Below are positions 48,379-59,785 of a DNA stretch of 64,000 nt, one piece after another. The stretch is from NCBI GenBank assembly GCA_002943765.1, contig PQWQ01000003.1, forward strand, positions 3,347,501 through 3,411,500, given 5' to 3'. Made by a program: the position numbers and the translations under genes. Below the pieces are notes generated by a model. That model made no database searches and was not told the DNA's origin. It saw only the letters and a program-made list of their open reading frames with translations. Source of the DNA: Psoroptes ovis (lineage: Eukaryota > Arthropoda > Arachnida > Sarcoptiformes > Psoroptidae). Within the stretch, counting starts at the first letter, position 1; every line of letters starts with the position of its first letter.

Positions 48379-51300
48379 ATGTCAATGACACAAAGTTTTG
48401 ATTATGATCAATCTTCAAATACGAATACCAGCAGTGGTCAATCAGCCACTGCGCCCGGTACTAATGCCGAATATGACCTGAAGGATGCACAATTAGATGA
48501 AGCATCAGCATCATCCGATCAGCTTGGTTTTGGTCCAGGCAATCTGCTTGGTGGCGGTATCGGTAATCTCACGCAGCAAGCAAGTCAAGTGGTAAGTCAA
48601 GTCTATTTATGACAAACTTATAACACGAAAAAGCCCAAGTCACACTGGGTAAAATTTTGCGCTGCTCGCAATCAACTTAACACAATTTTTGTGTTTTCAA
48701 AATGCCATAATACGAAATTTTATTTTATTAAAAATTAATACTTTTACTGATCTTCACACGACCAGGGTCTATCCATGACAAAAATTTTGAATGTTTGTGC
48801 TTGCTCTTTTATATGTTTTGGGTTTTGAAATGTTTAGACAATTCAGTTTTAGAAATGTTTTGGTTATTCAGCTATGGTAATGTTTACATAATCTGTTTAA
48901 ATGTGTTACATGGAAATGTTTTGTCTTCTTTGTTAATTGTTATTTCACCTTATTTGGAATATTTTATATCATCGACATGATGTTAATCTTTGATCTGATT
49001 TCGATACTGTGGGAATGTTTACTCAATCATTTTATGACCAGGATGTTTTGTCTACTGAAATCGGGAATATTTGAATTATTTCATTTTTGTTTTGTTTTTC
49101 ACAAATGTTATTGTTCATTTCAGGTTAGTACGTGATAATTCGAGATTTATTCTTGATTACAAGGTTCATACATTACATCTCCCTCGCTAAAAAATCTGCT
49201 TGGCCGGGAAACGGAAATTATTCGGTTCTGTGATCAATAGTTTCAATATCTTTAAACTAGATCCAGATTCCTTGGTGCTTCTTTGAAATTCTGCTAACAA
49301 GTCGTTGATGATTCGGAATGTGCTGGGATGCTCACTTCGATAATGCGAGGATCTTTACAATAAATTTCTTTAAATAAAGGTGAACCTTTTCATAACTTCG
49401 TTGATTTTATTTAATTTAATTCGATATTCTTCCGATACGAAGATGTACTAAATTATTCGACTAAGAACTTCTTTTAAATTGTGTGAATTGTTGTCTGTCG
49501 TCATAATATTGTCATAAATTTCGGTGATAAATTTTTTTTTTTTTTGTTTTTTTTTTGTGTGAAAGAGAAAATGATTTATTATTATTTTGCTTGGACTTAC
49601 AAAAGAATTTTTTTTTTCTGCGTGATGATTCTATTAGGTTTGTTGCTCTGTCTTCTTTAGCTTAATATTGATGATAATTTTACTTGCTTTGTTAAGCGTC
49701 TTGCTTATTCTTCGGCGACTTACGGGAAGAAGAACCTTGCGAAGCTGGCTTATTAGATTTTTTCCTTTCAGAAGGATCTGTTGAGCTTGGGTATGGACAT
49801 ATAAACTCATGATGATCTTCTCCACAATCTGCACATGTTCTTGTCGATTTGCAAATAATAGCCGGGTGTCCAGATTCTAAACAAATTCGGCATAGCTTCC
49901 AAGTTTTTACCATATGCTTTCGAACATCTGTACGCATTGGTCGGGGACACTCAATCGAGTTATGAGAACCGCTGTTACAAAAATAGCAATACGGAGTAGC
50001 CTGGCTGGATTCGTCTTTATATCCGACGTTGGTTGAAGTTCTTACAAATTTTTTCAATACCGTTGAGTTTACTCTCCTGATTTTTAAATCGTCTACCCTG
50101 AATAGTTTTAATAAGGCTTCAGCTTCATTCAAAACACGATTGAGATGCGATACTTTACAATCATATTCTTGGTTTATAAAATATTTTATATCTAGGTCAC
50201 ATTCAAAATCCAAATCTTCTTGATAAGGAATTCCTAGTATCTTACATTGATAAGCATAGAATTTTGCAACTGCTTCTACTTTGTATATTCTTTTTATAAG
50301 GGAATGCAAATTAGTTCCATCTTTAGCGGCCTCGTCTGCATCATCAATTAGTTTTAGGACTTTTGGACGAAAATTTTCAACGTCTTGCACGGTTAGTTTT
50401 GACCACATAAATTTATCAAATTCGTCTTCCTTTAAAAGATTCATTGTAGATTTCTTTTATTTCGATTTTTCAGCTTCTGGCCTTCCTAGCGTCTAGACTG
50501 GCAATATTTTGAATAATAATAATTTTTTGTACTTACTAATAACTTTATATTGATTTTAGGCCTTGTTATTCGTAGACTTTATTTGTTTCGATAATTACTC
50601 TTTGAATCTTCCTTAACTTTGGCTGAAGATAATAAATTTGTTGATGCTGCTTTCTTGCTTTTCTTATAATACTAAGAAATGAATAAATTTTCTTCTGTAA
50701 CTTACTAACTTGTGCACTTTTGTTGGCTGATGATAATGTTGATTATTTTGAACGTTTGTTGACTGATGAATCAATTTTTAAATTTAACTGGTTTGTTCCT
50801 TGCTTACTGGCTGATGAACCAATTTTAGGTTCTTCCAGTTTGTTTCTTTGTTTACTGGCTGACTGCTGAAAATAATTTAATATTGATGATTTGAACGATC
50901 ACGTTCGAATCTTGCTGCTTTTCAAGCACCCGATGCTGCAATTGATTTCTTCTTCAATATTTTGGCTGGCTGTCTTACTTTATTTCACCGATACCGGCTG
51001 ATGAAATAATATTGTGATTGAACCTCGTGACTTCTGGCACGCTATGTTCAATATAACTGATTCGTTCAATAAAATTTCTTCGTTGATGACACCTTGAGGA
51101 TTTTTCTTCTTCTTGTTCACTATTGCCGCTAGTGAATTTATCTTCTGATTTGAACTTCGTGGCTTCGGGCACGCTATGTTCAAATCTTGCTGGCTTAACA
51201 CGAAAAAGCCCAAGTCACACTGGGTAAAATTTTGCGCTGCTCGCAATCAACTTAACACAATTTTTGTGTTTTCAAAATGCCATAATACGAAATTTTATTT

Positions 51301-52544
51301 TATTAAAAATTAATACTTTTACTGATCTTCACACGACCAGGGTCTATCCATGACAAAAATTTTGAATGTTTGTGCTTGCTCTTTTATATGTTTTGGGTTT
51401 TGAAATGTTTAGACAATTCAGTTTTAGAAATGTTTTGGTTATTCAGCTATGGTAATGTTTACATAATCTGTTTAAATGTGTTACATGGAAATGTTTTGTC
51501 TTCTTTGTTAATTGTTATTTCACCTTATTTGGAATATTTTATAACATCATCGACATGATGTTAATCTTTGATCTGATTTCGATACTGTGGGAATGTTTAC
51601 TCAATCATTTTATGACCAGGATGTTTTGTCTACTGAAATCGGGAATATTTGAATTATTTCATTTTTGTTTTGTTTTTCACAAATGTTATTGTTCATTTCA
51701 GGTTAGTACGTGATAATTCGAGATTTATTCTTGATTACAAGGTTCATACATTACACTTAATTTATGTAAATTTATAGCATAATGCTACCTAAGATACCTA
51801 TGAAATATCTTTTGTAAAAAACAAAATCATTAGAACAACATGACATTCAAGGATCATTGGTTGTCGTTGTTGTTGTAGTTCTTAGCTCCATTTCTGTCCA
51901 CATTTTGTCCATATATTTTTTTATGATAATTATTTTTTACTTGACAAACACGGCAACAACAACCATAAATGATTTGATATTATGCGATCCGTGTCATAAT
52001 TGAATAGATTTGATTTCATTTTCCATTCAAATTCAATTCATTTTTTTTCTGAAATTATCATCAAAATATTCATGAATTTTTCGCATATATTTCATTGTTT
52101 ATCTGATGAAATAATGTTTACAATGTATCAAAATTCAAATTTGATAAAAATTATTCATCCAAATGAACAAAATTGAAACCAATTCAAACCAATATGTCAA
52201 TATTGAAATGAAATTTTATATCAGATATTTTTGAATATGTTTCTATTTAGATGAAACAACAACGAATAAACATGATATATTCATATTTGAATTTGATATA
52301 TTTGAGCGAATGACAGTCAGTCAGTCAATCATCAATATATATGCTTGAATTTGGAAATATGTAGAAAAAATGTTTGGAAATGGAAGTGGAAATATTGTAA
52401 TTTGACATTATTTGATTATATTTCTAGTTTCAAGTGTTTATGTATTTTCGGCCTCCATTCTCTCATCGCTATTTGTAATTTAATTGTTTTCTCCATTATT
52501 TTATTTGTTCAAATTTGAACACAAATTCAATTCAATTTGATTCC

Positions 52545-52575
<31 letters not shown>

Positions 52576-54937
52576 GAAATGAAACATAAATTTCATATTG
52601 TTTATTTATTTATTTTATTTCATTACTTTTATTCAAATTTTTTTTCAATCATTTCTGATGATTTGCAGGCACTCACATTGAAGCTATAAATACTGAATTG
52701 AAACACTCATTTGAATGAATGCCTAAATGTGAAAATACAAATTGAAAATTGAAAATTTTCAATAAATTCCGTTTCATTTTGCCATTCAAAATAATGAGAT
52801 TCATTCATTGTAAATGTCAAACACTGAATTTTCATTTCCATTTTCAATTTTGGAATTGAATCGAAAATTGAATTGATCAAAATTTAAAAGAATTGATCAG
52901 AATTCAAATGATGGAAATGAATCGAATTCATTTTTATTAAAAAAAAAAAAATTATTTTAATATTTTTAAATTAACCATTAATAAGCTTAATAATAATGAT
53001 GATAAGATGCGTGGTTGGTCTTATGCACTTACCATTAATTTAATGAAGAAAATTTACCGATAAACAATCGATAAAACATAAATAAAACAGACCTTGATAC
53101 ACATTCATAGATAATACCATCAAACATCGAAAAGCTAATCATTTTGCATCAAATTTTTTCCAAAATTTTACCGAATGTCGACCGCGCATTGATTTAACAA
53201 TTATTTCCAATAATGACTAATGATAAATGAATCATAAGAAGATGTTTTTTCCTTGCTTTCAGATGTTTCATTTTAATGTTATCTCATGATAATGTCATAG
53301 TCATTTTTGCATTTTGCCTGCATTTGATCATACAAACAATCAAATGCACATAATTCACGAGAATTTACCGTCGATACAATCATTTTGATTTGATCAAATG
53401 ATAAATGAACCATTTCAAAATGAAAATAAAGAGGCAGAAATACGAGAAATCTGTAAAATACATTTTAAAGAAATGTATTCTCAGATAATTTAAAGAAAAA
53501 ATGAAAATTTAATTTCAGTTTCATTTTAGTTTATTTATTCAAATTTATTTTCTTCTTCCATAAAAAAAAATTCAAACTATCAGATTCCCGAAAAAAAGTG
53601 ATTTTCAATCTAGATTCTAGAAAGACTTTATTATTCTTTTTTGGAATTGCATTTTCTTTGGAATACGTTTGAATTCTACGAAATATTTTGTAAATAACAA
53701 CAAACACCAACAACAAAAACGACTACGATTCGGTTGTTGTTGTTGTTGTTTAATCATTGATTCTTCATTGCTTTCGCTGCTGATTGCTGCTGTTAATATA
53801 TATGTGTTATACCCAAACTTATACCCAAAACCCGAATCCAAACCGATTGACGTCATTGGGTGTCATTGAAATTTTTTTTGTATTTTGTGGGTTTGAAAAT
53901 TTTTTAGGCTTTGATTCTGATTCCTAATTCACTGATTGCATATACGACGACAGAAAAAATGCAGAAAAAAACCCGAACCGGGCCCGAATATATCAAAACA
54001 CAGTGATAATGATGTACCAAATGTACCGAATGGAGAGATGGAAAAATTGTCTTCGGGCCGAATTTGTCCCGAATCAATTTGTCCCAAACATAAAAAATGA
54101 AAAATGAATTTCATCCTTTCTCTGCTGCTCATCATCATTGTTGTCAAATGATTGTCACAGTCTACTTGTGAATTCAACAATGTCCTTGTTTTTTTTTCAA
54201 TGCGTATTGATGATAATGTAATTGGCGAAATGTTTTTCAAGTACATTTGATTGTACAAGTTTATTATGAATGGCAGTCATAATGATTCAAATATGATTCA
54301 AGTCTCTTTGCTATGAATAATGGATAAGAATAATTGTAAATTTCATCAATTAATCATGATGATGCAAGTGATTCTTGCATCTTGCACAATTACAATTATT
54401 CTTTTTATTTCATATTTATGATACGAATCAAAAATTTTCAATTCTAAAAGTTTGGCCAATTCATTCACGCTATGATAAATTAATCTCGTATTTTTGTTTT
54501 CATTTTAATTTCATTTCCGAGATTTATTAAATGGAATTACTGAATGCAAAATATAAAACCAATTTAATAAGATTTTCAAACATGATTAAAATGTTTTGTA
54601 ATAGAATCAAACAATTTCCCTGATTCCCTGGAAAACTTCCCATTACCTGAAACAAATCAAGCGAACTTGATTAAAATAATTCTATTTTTTTTCTCTTCTA
54701 TTTCTTTTCGAACCCTTTTCTCCTCTGATTCGATTCGATCGATGATCATCAATCTCCATTGATTGTGTCAAAAACATACAAATTCATCCTACAAACAAGG
54801 TCAAACAAGGAGCCGATGCAGTAGTGAATGCTGGCAAAGGTATCGTCGAAATGGGTGGTTCAGTTATTTCTGGTTTGAAACGTGGTTTCAGTAAATCAAG
54901 TGAAGGTGGAAACAGTGGTACCGGTGGTGGTGAATAA
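48379..54937 (+). CDS. Small two-exon protein of unknown function with amphipathic C-terminal helix
   Basis: Exon 1 (48379-48591) and exon 2 (54800-54937) join in phase to 116 residues across a 6.2-kb intron. Exon 1 has strong coding character: an acidic, Ser/Gln/Ala-rich start (SFDYDQSSNTNTSSG, then EYDLKDAQLDEASASSDQLG) and a Gly-rich segment, ending GNLTQQASQV at a GTAAGT donor. Exon 2 begins VKQGADAVVNAGKGIVEMGG, continues SVISGLKRGFS and ends in a Gly-rich tail. The joined QQASQV-VKQGADAVV segment fits an amphipathic helix of the lipid-binding kind. Both exons have GC content well above their surroundings. I do not recognise the family, and further small exons in the intron cannot be excluded. 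The intron carries an antisense LTR retrotransposon. A poly(A) signal lies at 55081. Confidence 0.65.
48621..49177 (-). repeat. 3' LTR of the retrotransposon
   Basis: 557 bp, the downstream LTR in element orientation, bordered on its interior side (49178-49188) by the polypurine tract. It begins only 29 bp after the end of the host gene's first exon. Confidence 0.95.
49692..50444 (-). CDS. gag: Gag-like protein with three zinc knuckles
   Basis: An uninterrupted 250-residue frame inside the LTR element. The N-terminal two thirds are helical and charged, as in retroelement capsid regions. Residues about 152-215 hold three Cys/His knuckles: CYFCNSGSHNSIEC (CX2CX4HX4C), CRICLESGHPAIIC (CX2CX4HX4C) and CADCGEDHHEFIC, whose paired His gives a CX2CX3-4HX3-4C spacing. 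Three such knuckles in a row with this spacing are typical of BEL/Pao gag proteins. A basic Ser/Lys tail ends the protein. No protease or pol domain follows. The frame shows no decay, in line with a recent insertion. The family call comes from motif layout only. Confidence 0.85.
   Translation of the reverse strand: MNLLKEDEFDKFMWSKLTVQDVENFRPKVLKLIDDADEAAKDGTNLHSLIKRIYKVEAVAKFYAYQCKILGIPYQEDLDFECDLDIKYFINQEYDCKVSHLNRVLNEAEALLKLFRVDDLKIRRVNSTVLKKFVRTSTNVGYKDESSQATPYCYFCNSGSHNSIECPRPMRTDVRKHMVKTWKLCRICLESGHPAIICKSTRTCADCGEDHHEFICPYPSSTDPSERKKSNKPASQGSSSRKSPKNKQDA
50445..51195 (-). other. Retrotransposon leader with internal repeats
   Basis: This is the 5' leader between the upstream LTR and gag. 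It contains degenerate tandem units: a unit with TGGCACGCTATGTTCAA near 51036-51052 recurs as GGGCACGCTATGTTCAA near 51166-51182, and units with TTACTGGCTGATGAACCAA occur near 50740-50870. No canonical primer site beginning TGG follows the LTR. Instead the first 18 bases read, on the plus strand, GTTCAAATCTTGCTGGCT (51178-51195), which looks like a tRNA T-arm and acceptor strand without CCA. Confidence 0.6.
51196..51755 (-). repeat. 5' LTR of the retrotransposon
   Basis: 560 bp, the upstream LTR in element orientation. It carries three bases near 51543 that the other copy lacks and is otherwise identical to it on my reading. Confidence 0.95.
51760..54799. other. Remainder of the intron of the small two-exon gene
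   Basis: 3 kb of AT-rich intron between the retrotransposon and exon 2. It holds an A28 run (52545-52572), a perfect CRE-like octamer TGACGTCA (53848-53855) and a slightly more GC-rich patch near 53800-54080 with repeated CCCGAA strings. Short open frames in that patch look accidental. Confidence 0.5.
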
Positions 54938-55080
54938 ATTGGCATTTCGAATCGTTTGGAAATTTCGTTTGGATCGACGATTGCCCATCATTGACCATCG
55001 AATTGAATTGATTAATCATATTTTTATTTGAAATGATTAAAAATTCAATACACAATATCTTCGAATAATTGATATTATTG

Positions 55081-55086
55081 AATAAA
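55081..55086 (+). terminator. Poly(A) signal of the small two-exon gene
   Basis: AATAAA 144 bp past the stop codon on the same strand, followed by a T/G-rich stretch, as expected of a cleavage region. Confidence 0.5.
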
Positions 55087-55710
55087 TTTTTGTTTTGTTT
55101 TCGTTTGTTTTTTCATTTCCTTTTCAATATTTCACATATAAAACAATTCAGTGAATACATTTTGTGTGCATGTGTGTTTATGCGATTTTGTTTTTATTCA
55201 TAATATAATTAAATTCATCAATTCAATATCATCATCATCATCCATAAATCCATCGATTCATCAAAAGACACCATCCAGTAAAAATAATTTTGGATTCCCT
55301 GATCAGAATTGATTATTCCGAAAAAAAAACAAAAAACAAAAAATGAAATGAAAATGGAATAAATTTCCGTTCAATATCCACACACATAATGTTTTACACA
55401 AATTTATAAATATAAATTATAAACACACAAGACATATAACATACACATTTATAAAAACAATCACAATCAATCATAATTATAATTTATTGATTATTAATCC
55501 ATAAAATGGTGCAGTGATTTTCAATGAATTTTCATAACAAAGTTTTTAATTTATTTTTTTCTTTGATTTTATCGTTGATTTTTTTCCTAATTTCTTTGAT
55601 TTAAATTTCATTAATACATTTTCTATCTATAATTTGATTTGTTTCAAATAAGTAAACCTAAAAACAATTCAAAACCCAAAAACCCTAATTCAATGTTCAC
55701 GGACACCTAT

Positions 55711-55712
<2 letters not shown>

Positions 55713-55740
<28 letters not shown>
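55713..55740. repeat. (AC)14 microsatellite
   Basis: Uninterrupted AC dinucleotide run of 28 bases in intergenic DNA. Confidence 0.95.
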
Positions 55741-55743
<3 letters not shown>

Positions 55744-58159
55744 TCAACCAAATCAAATATGATTCAATTGATTTAATTTTAACACTTTTTGATTTAAATT
55801 ATTTGATTTTCAATTCTTTATCTTTTGTTTTCATTGAATTTATGTAATTTTAAGCCATTTAATTTTCAATTTTTGTTCAAAAAAAATCTGTTATAAAATC
55901 CAACATTTTTTTTCCAGATTTTCATAGATTTTCATCTTTAGTATACAATGATCTATCTATGTTTAGCTGTGTTTAGCTATCCATGTCTATCTATATTCGT
56001 TTGTTGTTGTTAATTATTAAAAAATTTCAAATTTCAATTTGATTGATCGATCGATTTGTTGTTATCAAGAATTATTATGTTACATCTTACATCTTTGATT
56101 ACTTTATTATTTCATTTCAGATCATTTTCAATTATCGATATTATTTATTTGAAAATATTTATACATACAAACCAAATGAAACAGTGAAGAATAATGAAAA
56201 AAAATGAAATTATTTGTTTTAAAAAACTTTTGATTTAAAATTTTTTTGAATAATAATTGATTAAATTTTGGTTTACGTGTGTGTGTTTGTTTACGTGGTT
56301 TCTTATGATTTTGCTTCTTTTATTCCGGATGTTTTGTTTGATTTCATGTTCATCTTTTTCAGAATTTTCTTATTTTGTTTCATTTTCCTTTGAATTTCTT
56401 TGAATATTCAAAGGCATTTTTTTTTTTTTTTTTTTTTGAAAACATAAACAATGACATGAAAATTCTAATTGGTATACCAAGCACTGTTATAGATAGCAGA
56501 GACTTGGAAATTTCAGAAAAAATGTCATCATTCATTCATTCATTCATTCAAATTAATTATAATCAAACATATGAGATAATAATGATAAACATGATTTTGA
56601 TATTAATTTTTGTTGTTGTTTTTGTTTTTTTTTTTTTTTGAATATTATTGTAATCGTTATTATTGTTATCTCGTTGTTGTTTTTTTTTTGTTTCATGTTA
56701 TTTTTGCTGACAAATATTTTTATTCTTGTTTCTTTCTCGATATTTTGTTTGAAATTCATCGATTTCATTGCTTATCATAATAGCGAAATGGAATTTATTT
56801 CCAATCTATTCAATACTTGTCATTAAACACACCAGATAAAATTATCAAAGTTGAATATTTATTTGAATGAATAAATAGATAGAAACACAAACATTGAGAT
56901 AAAATGAATGAATGAATGAATAAATAAATAATTAAATGAATAAATGAATGAATAAATGCAAGGAAATTAAAACAAATGAATTAAATGAAATTATCATACA
57001 TGTTTCAAACACATGGAATTTATACATCTTTGATATTTAAATCTCAAAACTATTTGAATCAAATGATTGATTTTCATTGATTTGAAGATTTTATATTATT
57101 CATTTGTTGTTGATTTATTTATTTATTTGTTCATTTTTGTTTTGATTTAAATATTTTGTTTCTTGTCTTGTTGTAGCATAAACATTACATTTTTGGTTTG
57201 GCCAAAAACAAGACAAAAATATTCAAATCATTCAAATAAATAGAATTACGAATGATGTTGATGTTGTTGGTTGGTTGTTGACAAAATTTCCTGTTTAATG
57301 TAAAAGAAAAATGAAATCTGAGCGAGAAATCACAAGAGAAAAAATGAAGAAAAATTTGAATCCAAAAATAAATGTAAAAATAAATTGAATTGTATGTAAA
57401 ATGGGAATGTAATAAATAAAAAAAATCAAATTTTGATGTTCATTCTAATGTGATTATATATTTTGAATGAATTTATTCAAATTTCAAATTACAATCTTTT
57501 ATGCTTGTTGATTATTCAAAATTGAATTATCATCATCATTTTGGAAATTGGATTTTCTCATATTTTTAAAATTTTTCATATTTTTAAAATTTTTAATTTT
57601 CAATTTTGAAAAATTTTAAAAAATTCAAGTTCCAAATTTTGAATTTTGAATTTCGATAAAAAAAACTCCTTTAGTGCCGCCATCTGTTGAGTCTCGTCCG
57701 ATTTTTGATTGAAAAACACTAAAAATGCCAAGTTTATATGATGTAATTTTGATTTATTTATTTGTTGATTTTTTTTTGCGCAAAAATAAATCAGTCGATT
57801 GATTTTGATTTTTTTTCTGGTTTTTATTTTTCTTTGAAAAACTCAATTTGTTTTTCCAAAGAAAACAAAATTTAAAGAAATAAATCAAAGATAACAAAGA
57901 TCCATATACAAACGTATTTCATTCTTAAAAAAACAGAAAATAACAAAAATAATCGTAATTTTGTAATCAAAAATCAAAATTCATTTTGTTTTAGCTCATG
58001 AAAACAGTTTGATAGTGTTTTGTTGCTTTTGTTTGGTGCATGTATCATCAATGAATTCATCGTTTTCTACGAAATTCAAGACATTTAAAGTGTTTATTTT
58101 CAACTAAGAATCAAATTTTAAAAAACGAAATTTGATATCAAAATATTCAATATATTTAA

Positions 58160-59025
58160 ATGGCAACAAATTTTCCAAAAACTGGTCAACATGGACAACA
58201 ACAACAATTTAAAATTGTACTACTTGGTGAAGGTTGTGTTGGTAAAACTTCATTAGTGCTGAGATATGTTGAAAATAAATTCAGGTATGAATAGAGATTA
58301 TCGATTATTCAATGTTTAATTCTTGGTTTATTCATCAATTATTCATAAAACAGTGAAACAAATCAATCAACATTGCAAGCATCATTTTTGACAAAAAATA
58401 TTTATGTACAAAATATACCGATCACGCTGAATATATGGGATACAGCTGGACAAGAACGATTTCATGCTGTAGGCCCATTATATTATCGTGATTCGAATGG
58501 TGCATTATTAGTTTATGATGTAACCGATCCTGATTCATTAGCAAAAGTTAAAGTTTGGATAAAAGAACTTAGAAAAGTTTTAGGAAATGATGTTTGCATA
58601 ACAATTGTTGGCAATAAAATTGATTTATTATCCAATAACGAACAAGAATTAATGAATAATAATTTAATAATGGAAGCACAAAGTTATGCAACGACAGCAA
58701 ATGCTACGCATTATTGTACATCAGCTAAAACAAATTACGGTATAGATGATGTATTTTTAGATTTAACAAAACGTATGTATTTTCTTAAACATTTATTCTG
58801 AAATAATTTTCTTTTAAATAAATAGGAATGATCAAATTCAATGAAGCACAACAGCAACTCAATTCAAGATCATTGAATTCCTCAGCTACAAGGTGAATGA
58901 ATGGTCAATCAATTTCATGATTTTTTGAATAAATTCTAATAAACTTTGTTAATTACAGAGGCATTTCCATAGCAGCTGATTCGGATATAAACGAAATGAA
59001 TGAAACGAAGCGCAGATGTTGCTGA
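58160..59025 (+). CDS. RAB21: Ras-related GTPase Rab21
   Basis: Small GTPase of early endosomes that controls integrin and cargo traffic. Four exons: 58160-58284, 58354-58772, 58826-58892 and 58959-59025, giving 225 residues. The nucleotide-binding motifs are complete: P-loop GEGCVGKT (23-30), DTAGQE (71-76), NKID (129-132) and TSAK near 166. The effector region STLQASFLTKN and the run RFHAVGPLYYRDSNGALLVY are diagnostic of Rab21. The last residues RRCC give a double-cysteine prenylation site. The C-terminal variable region is close to the usual length. The start is the first ATG before the P-loop and gives the expected short Gln-rich N-terminus. DNMBP follows 760 bp downstream on the same strand. 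Confidence 0.96.
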
Positions 59026-59785
59026 TTGGTTTGATAGATCATCACAATTGATTGATCAACACTTGAAAGTGATTATGATGTCTGCATAAAAAATCTTGGT
59101 TTCCAAAGCCCTAAGTCAATGCTGTTGTTCCATAATGATAAAAAATCATCAACGATAAAGATCATCAATTGAAAAAGACTATTCATAAGAGATAAAGACT
59201 ATTGAAAACTAATATCCATAGCAGATCAATGAAACTAAGATTTTGTGATATTTTTTTCTCCAAAATTTTATTTTATTCAATAATTATTGATCTTAGTTTT
59301 TTTTTAATAATTATTACATTGATTGATACATTAATTTTTTTCATAATTATTATATATTAAAATTGATGAAAAGAAGTGAATAATCAATGAATGAAACTTG
59401 TATACAAATTTTTTCATTTTCAATCGCGAAAGAGAAAAAACATGCGCATATTTATGTTCAAAGTGTTATGATGTTTACATGCATCAATTGTTGCCTCACA
59501 TTATTTTGTTGATATTATCTGTTTGTTGATGATGATGATGATTTTGACCCTGGAAAAGCTAATTAAAAAACTTTTCCAATTATTATCGTCCAAATTATGA
59601 ATAAAAATAATTGATTTCTTCAAAATTATTTGAAGTAGTTTGAATGATGTTTGATTGATTGATTGTTTTTATAGAAAATTGCTCAAATTGAGTATCATAA
59701 TCTTAAATTTTTCTCAACATAATCAAAATTACCAAATGATTTTTATACGTTGTTTAGTTTTCATAATTTATAATAAATCAGTAAA
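59026..59785. other. Spacer between RAB21 and DNMBP
   Basis: 760 bp of AT-rich DNA that should contain the RAB21 3'UTR and the DNMBP promoter. No further feature is recognised. Confidence 0.6.

Larger units (their letters stand above)
48621..51755 (-). mobile_element. Non-autonomous gag-only LTR retrotransposon, BEL/Pao-like
   Basis: Direct long terminal repeats of 557 bp (48621-49177) and 560 bp (51196-51755) differ, by my reading, only by a 3-bp indel. Flanking CTTA occurs at 48617-48620 and 51756-51759; counting the shared A gives a possible 5-bp duplication ACTTA. On the minus strand each LTR starts TGTAATG and ends CGTGTTA. A polypurine tract AGCGAGGGAGA immediately precedes the downstream LTR. 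The 2.0-kb interior encodes one gag-like protein and no protease, reverse transcriptase or integrase, so movement would need enzymes from another element. AATAAA strings within the LTR on the minus strand can serve for polyadenylation. Confidence 0.95.
54938..58159. other. Intergenic region between the small two-exon gene and RAB21
   Basis: 3.2 kb of AT-rich sequence that starts with the 3'UTR of the upstream gene. It contains an (AC)14 microsatellite (55713-55740), T19-type runs near 56417-56437 and (TTCA)n and (GAAT)n tracts. A short GC-richer patch with GCCGCCATCTG at about 57676-57686 lies 475 bp before RAB21. No coding exon or RNA gene is recognised. Confidence 0.55.

Noticed and set aside
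50980..51246. Minus-strand frames at the retrotransposon 5' end
   Set aside because: They cross the LTR boundary into leader repeats, overlap each other and lack domains.
53929..54258. A 109-codon minus-strand frame in a GC-richer intron patch
   Set aside because: Composition is driven by CCCGAA-type repeats; no domain and no splice context.
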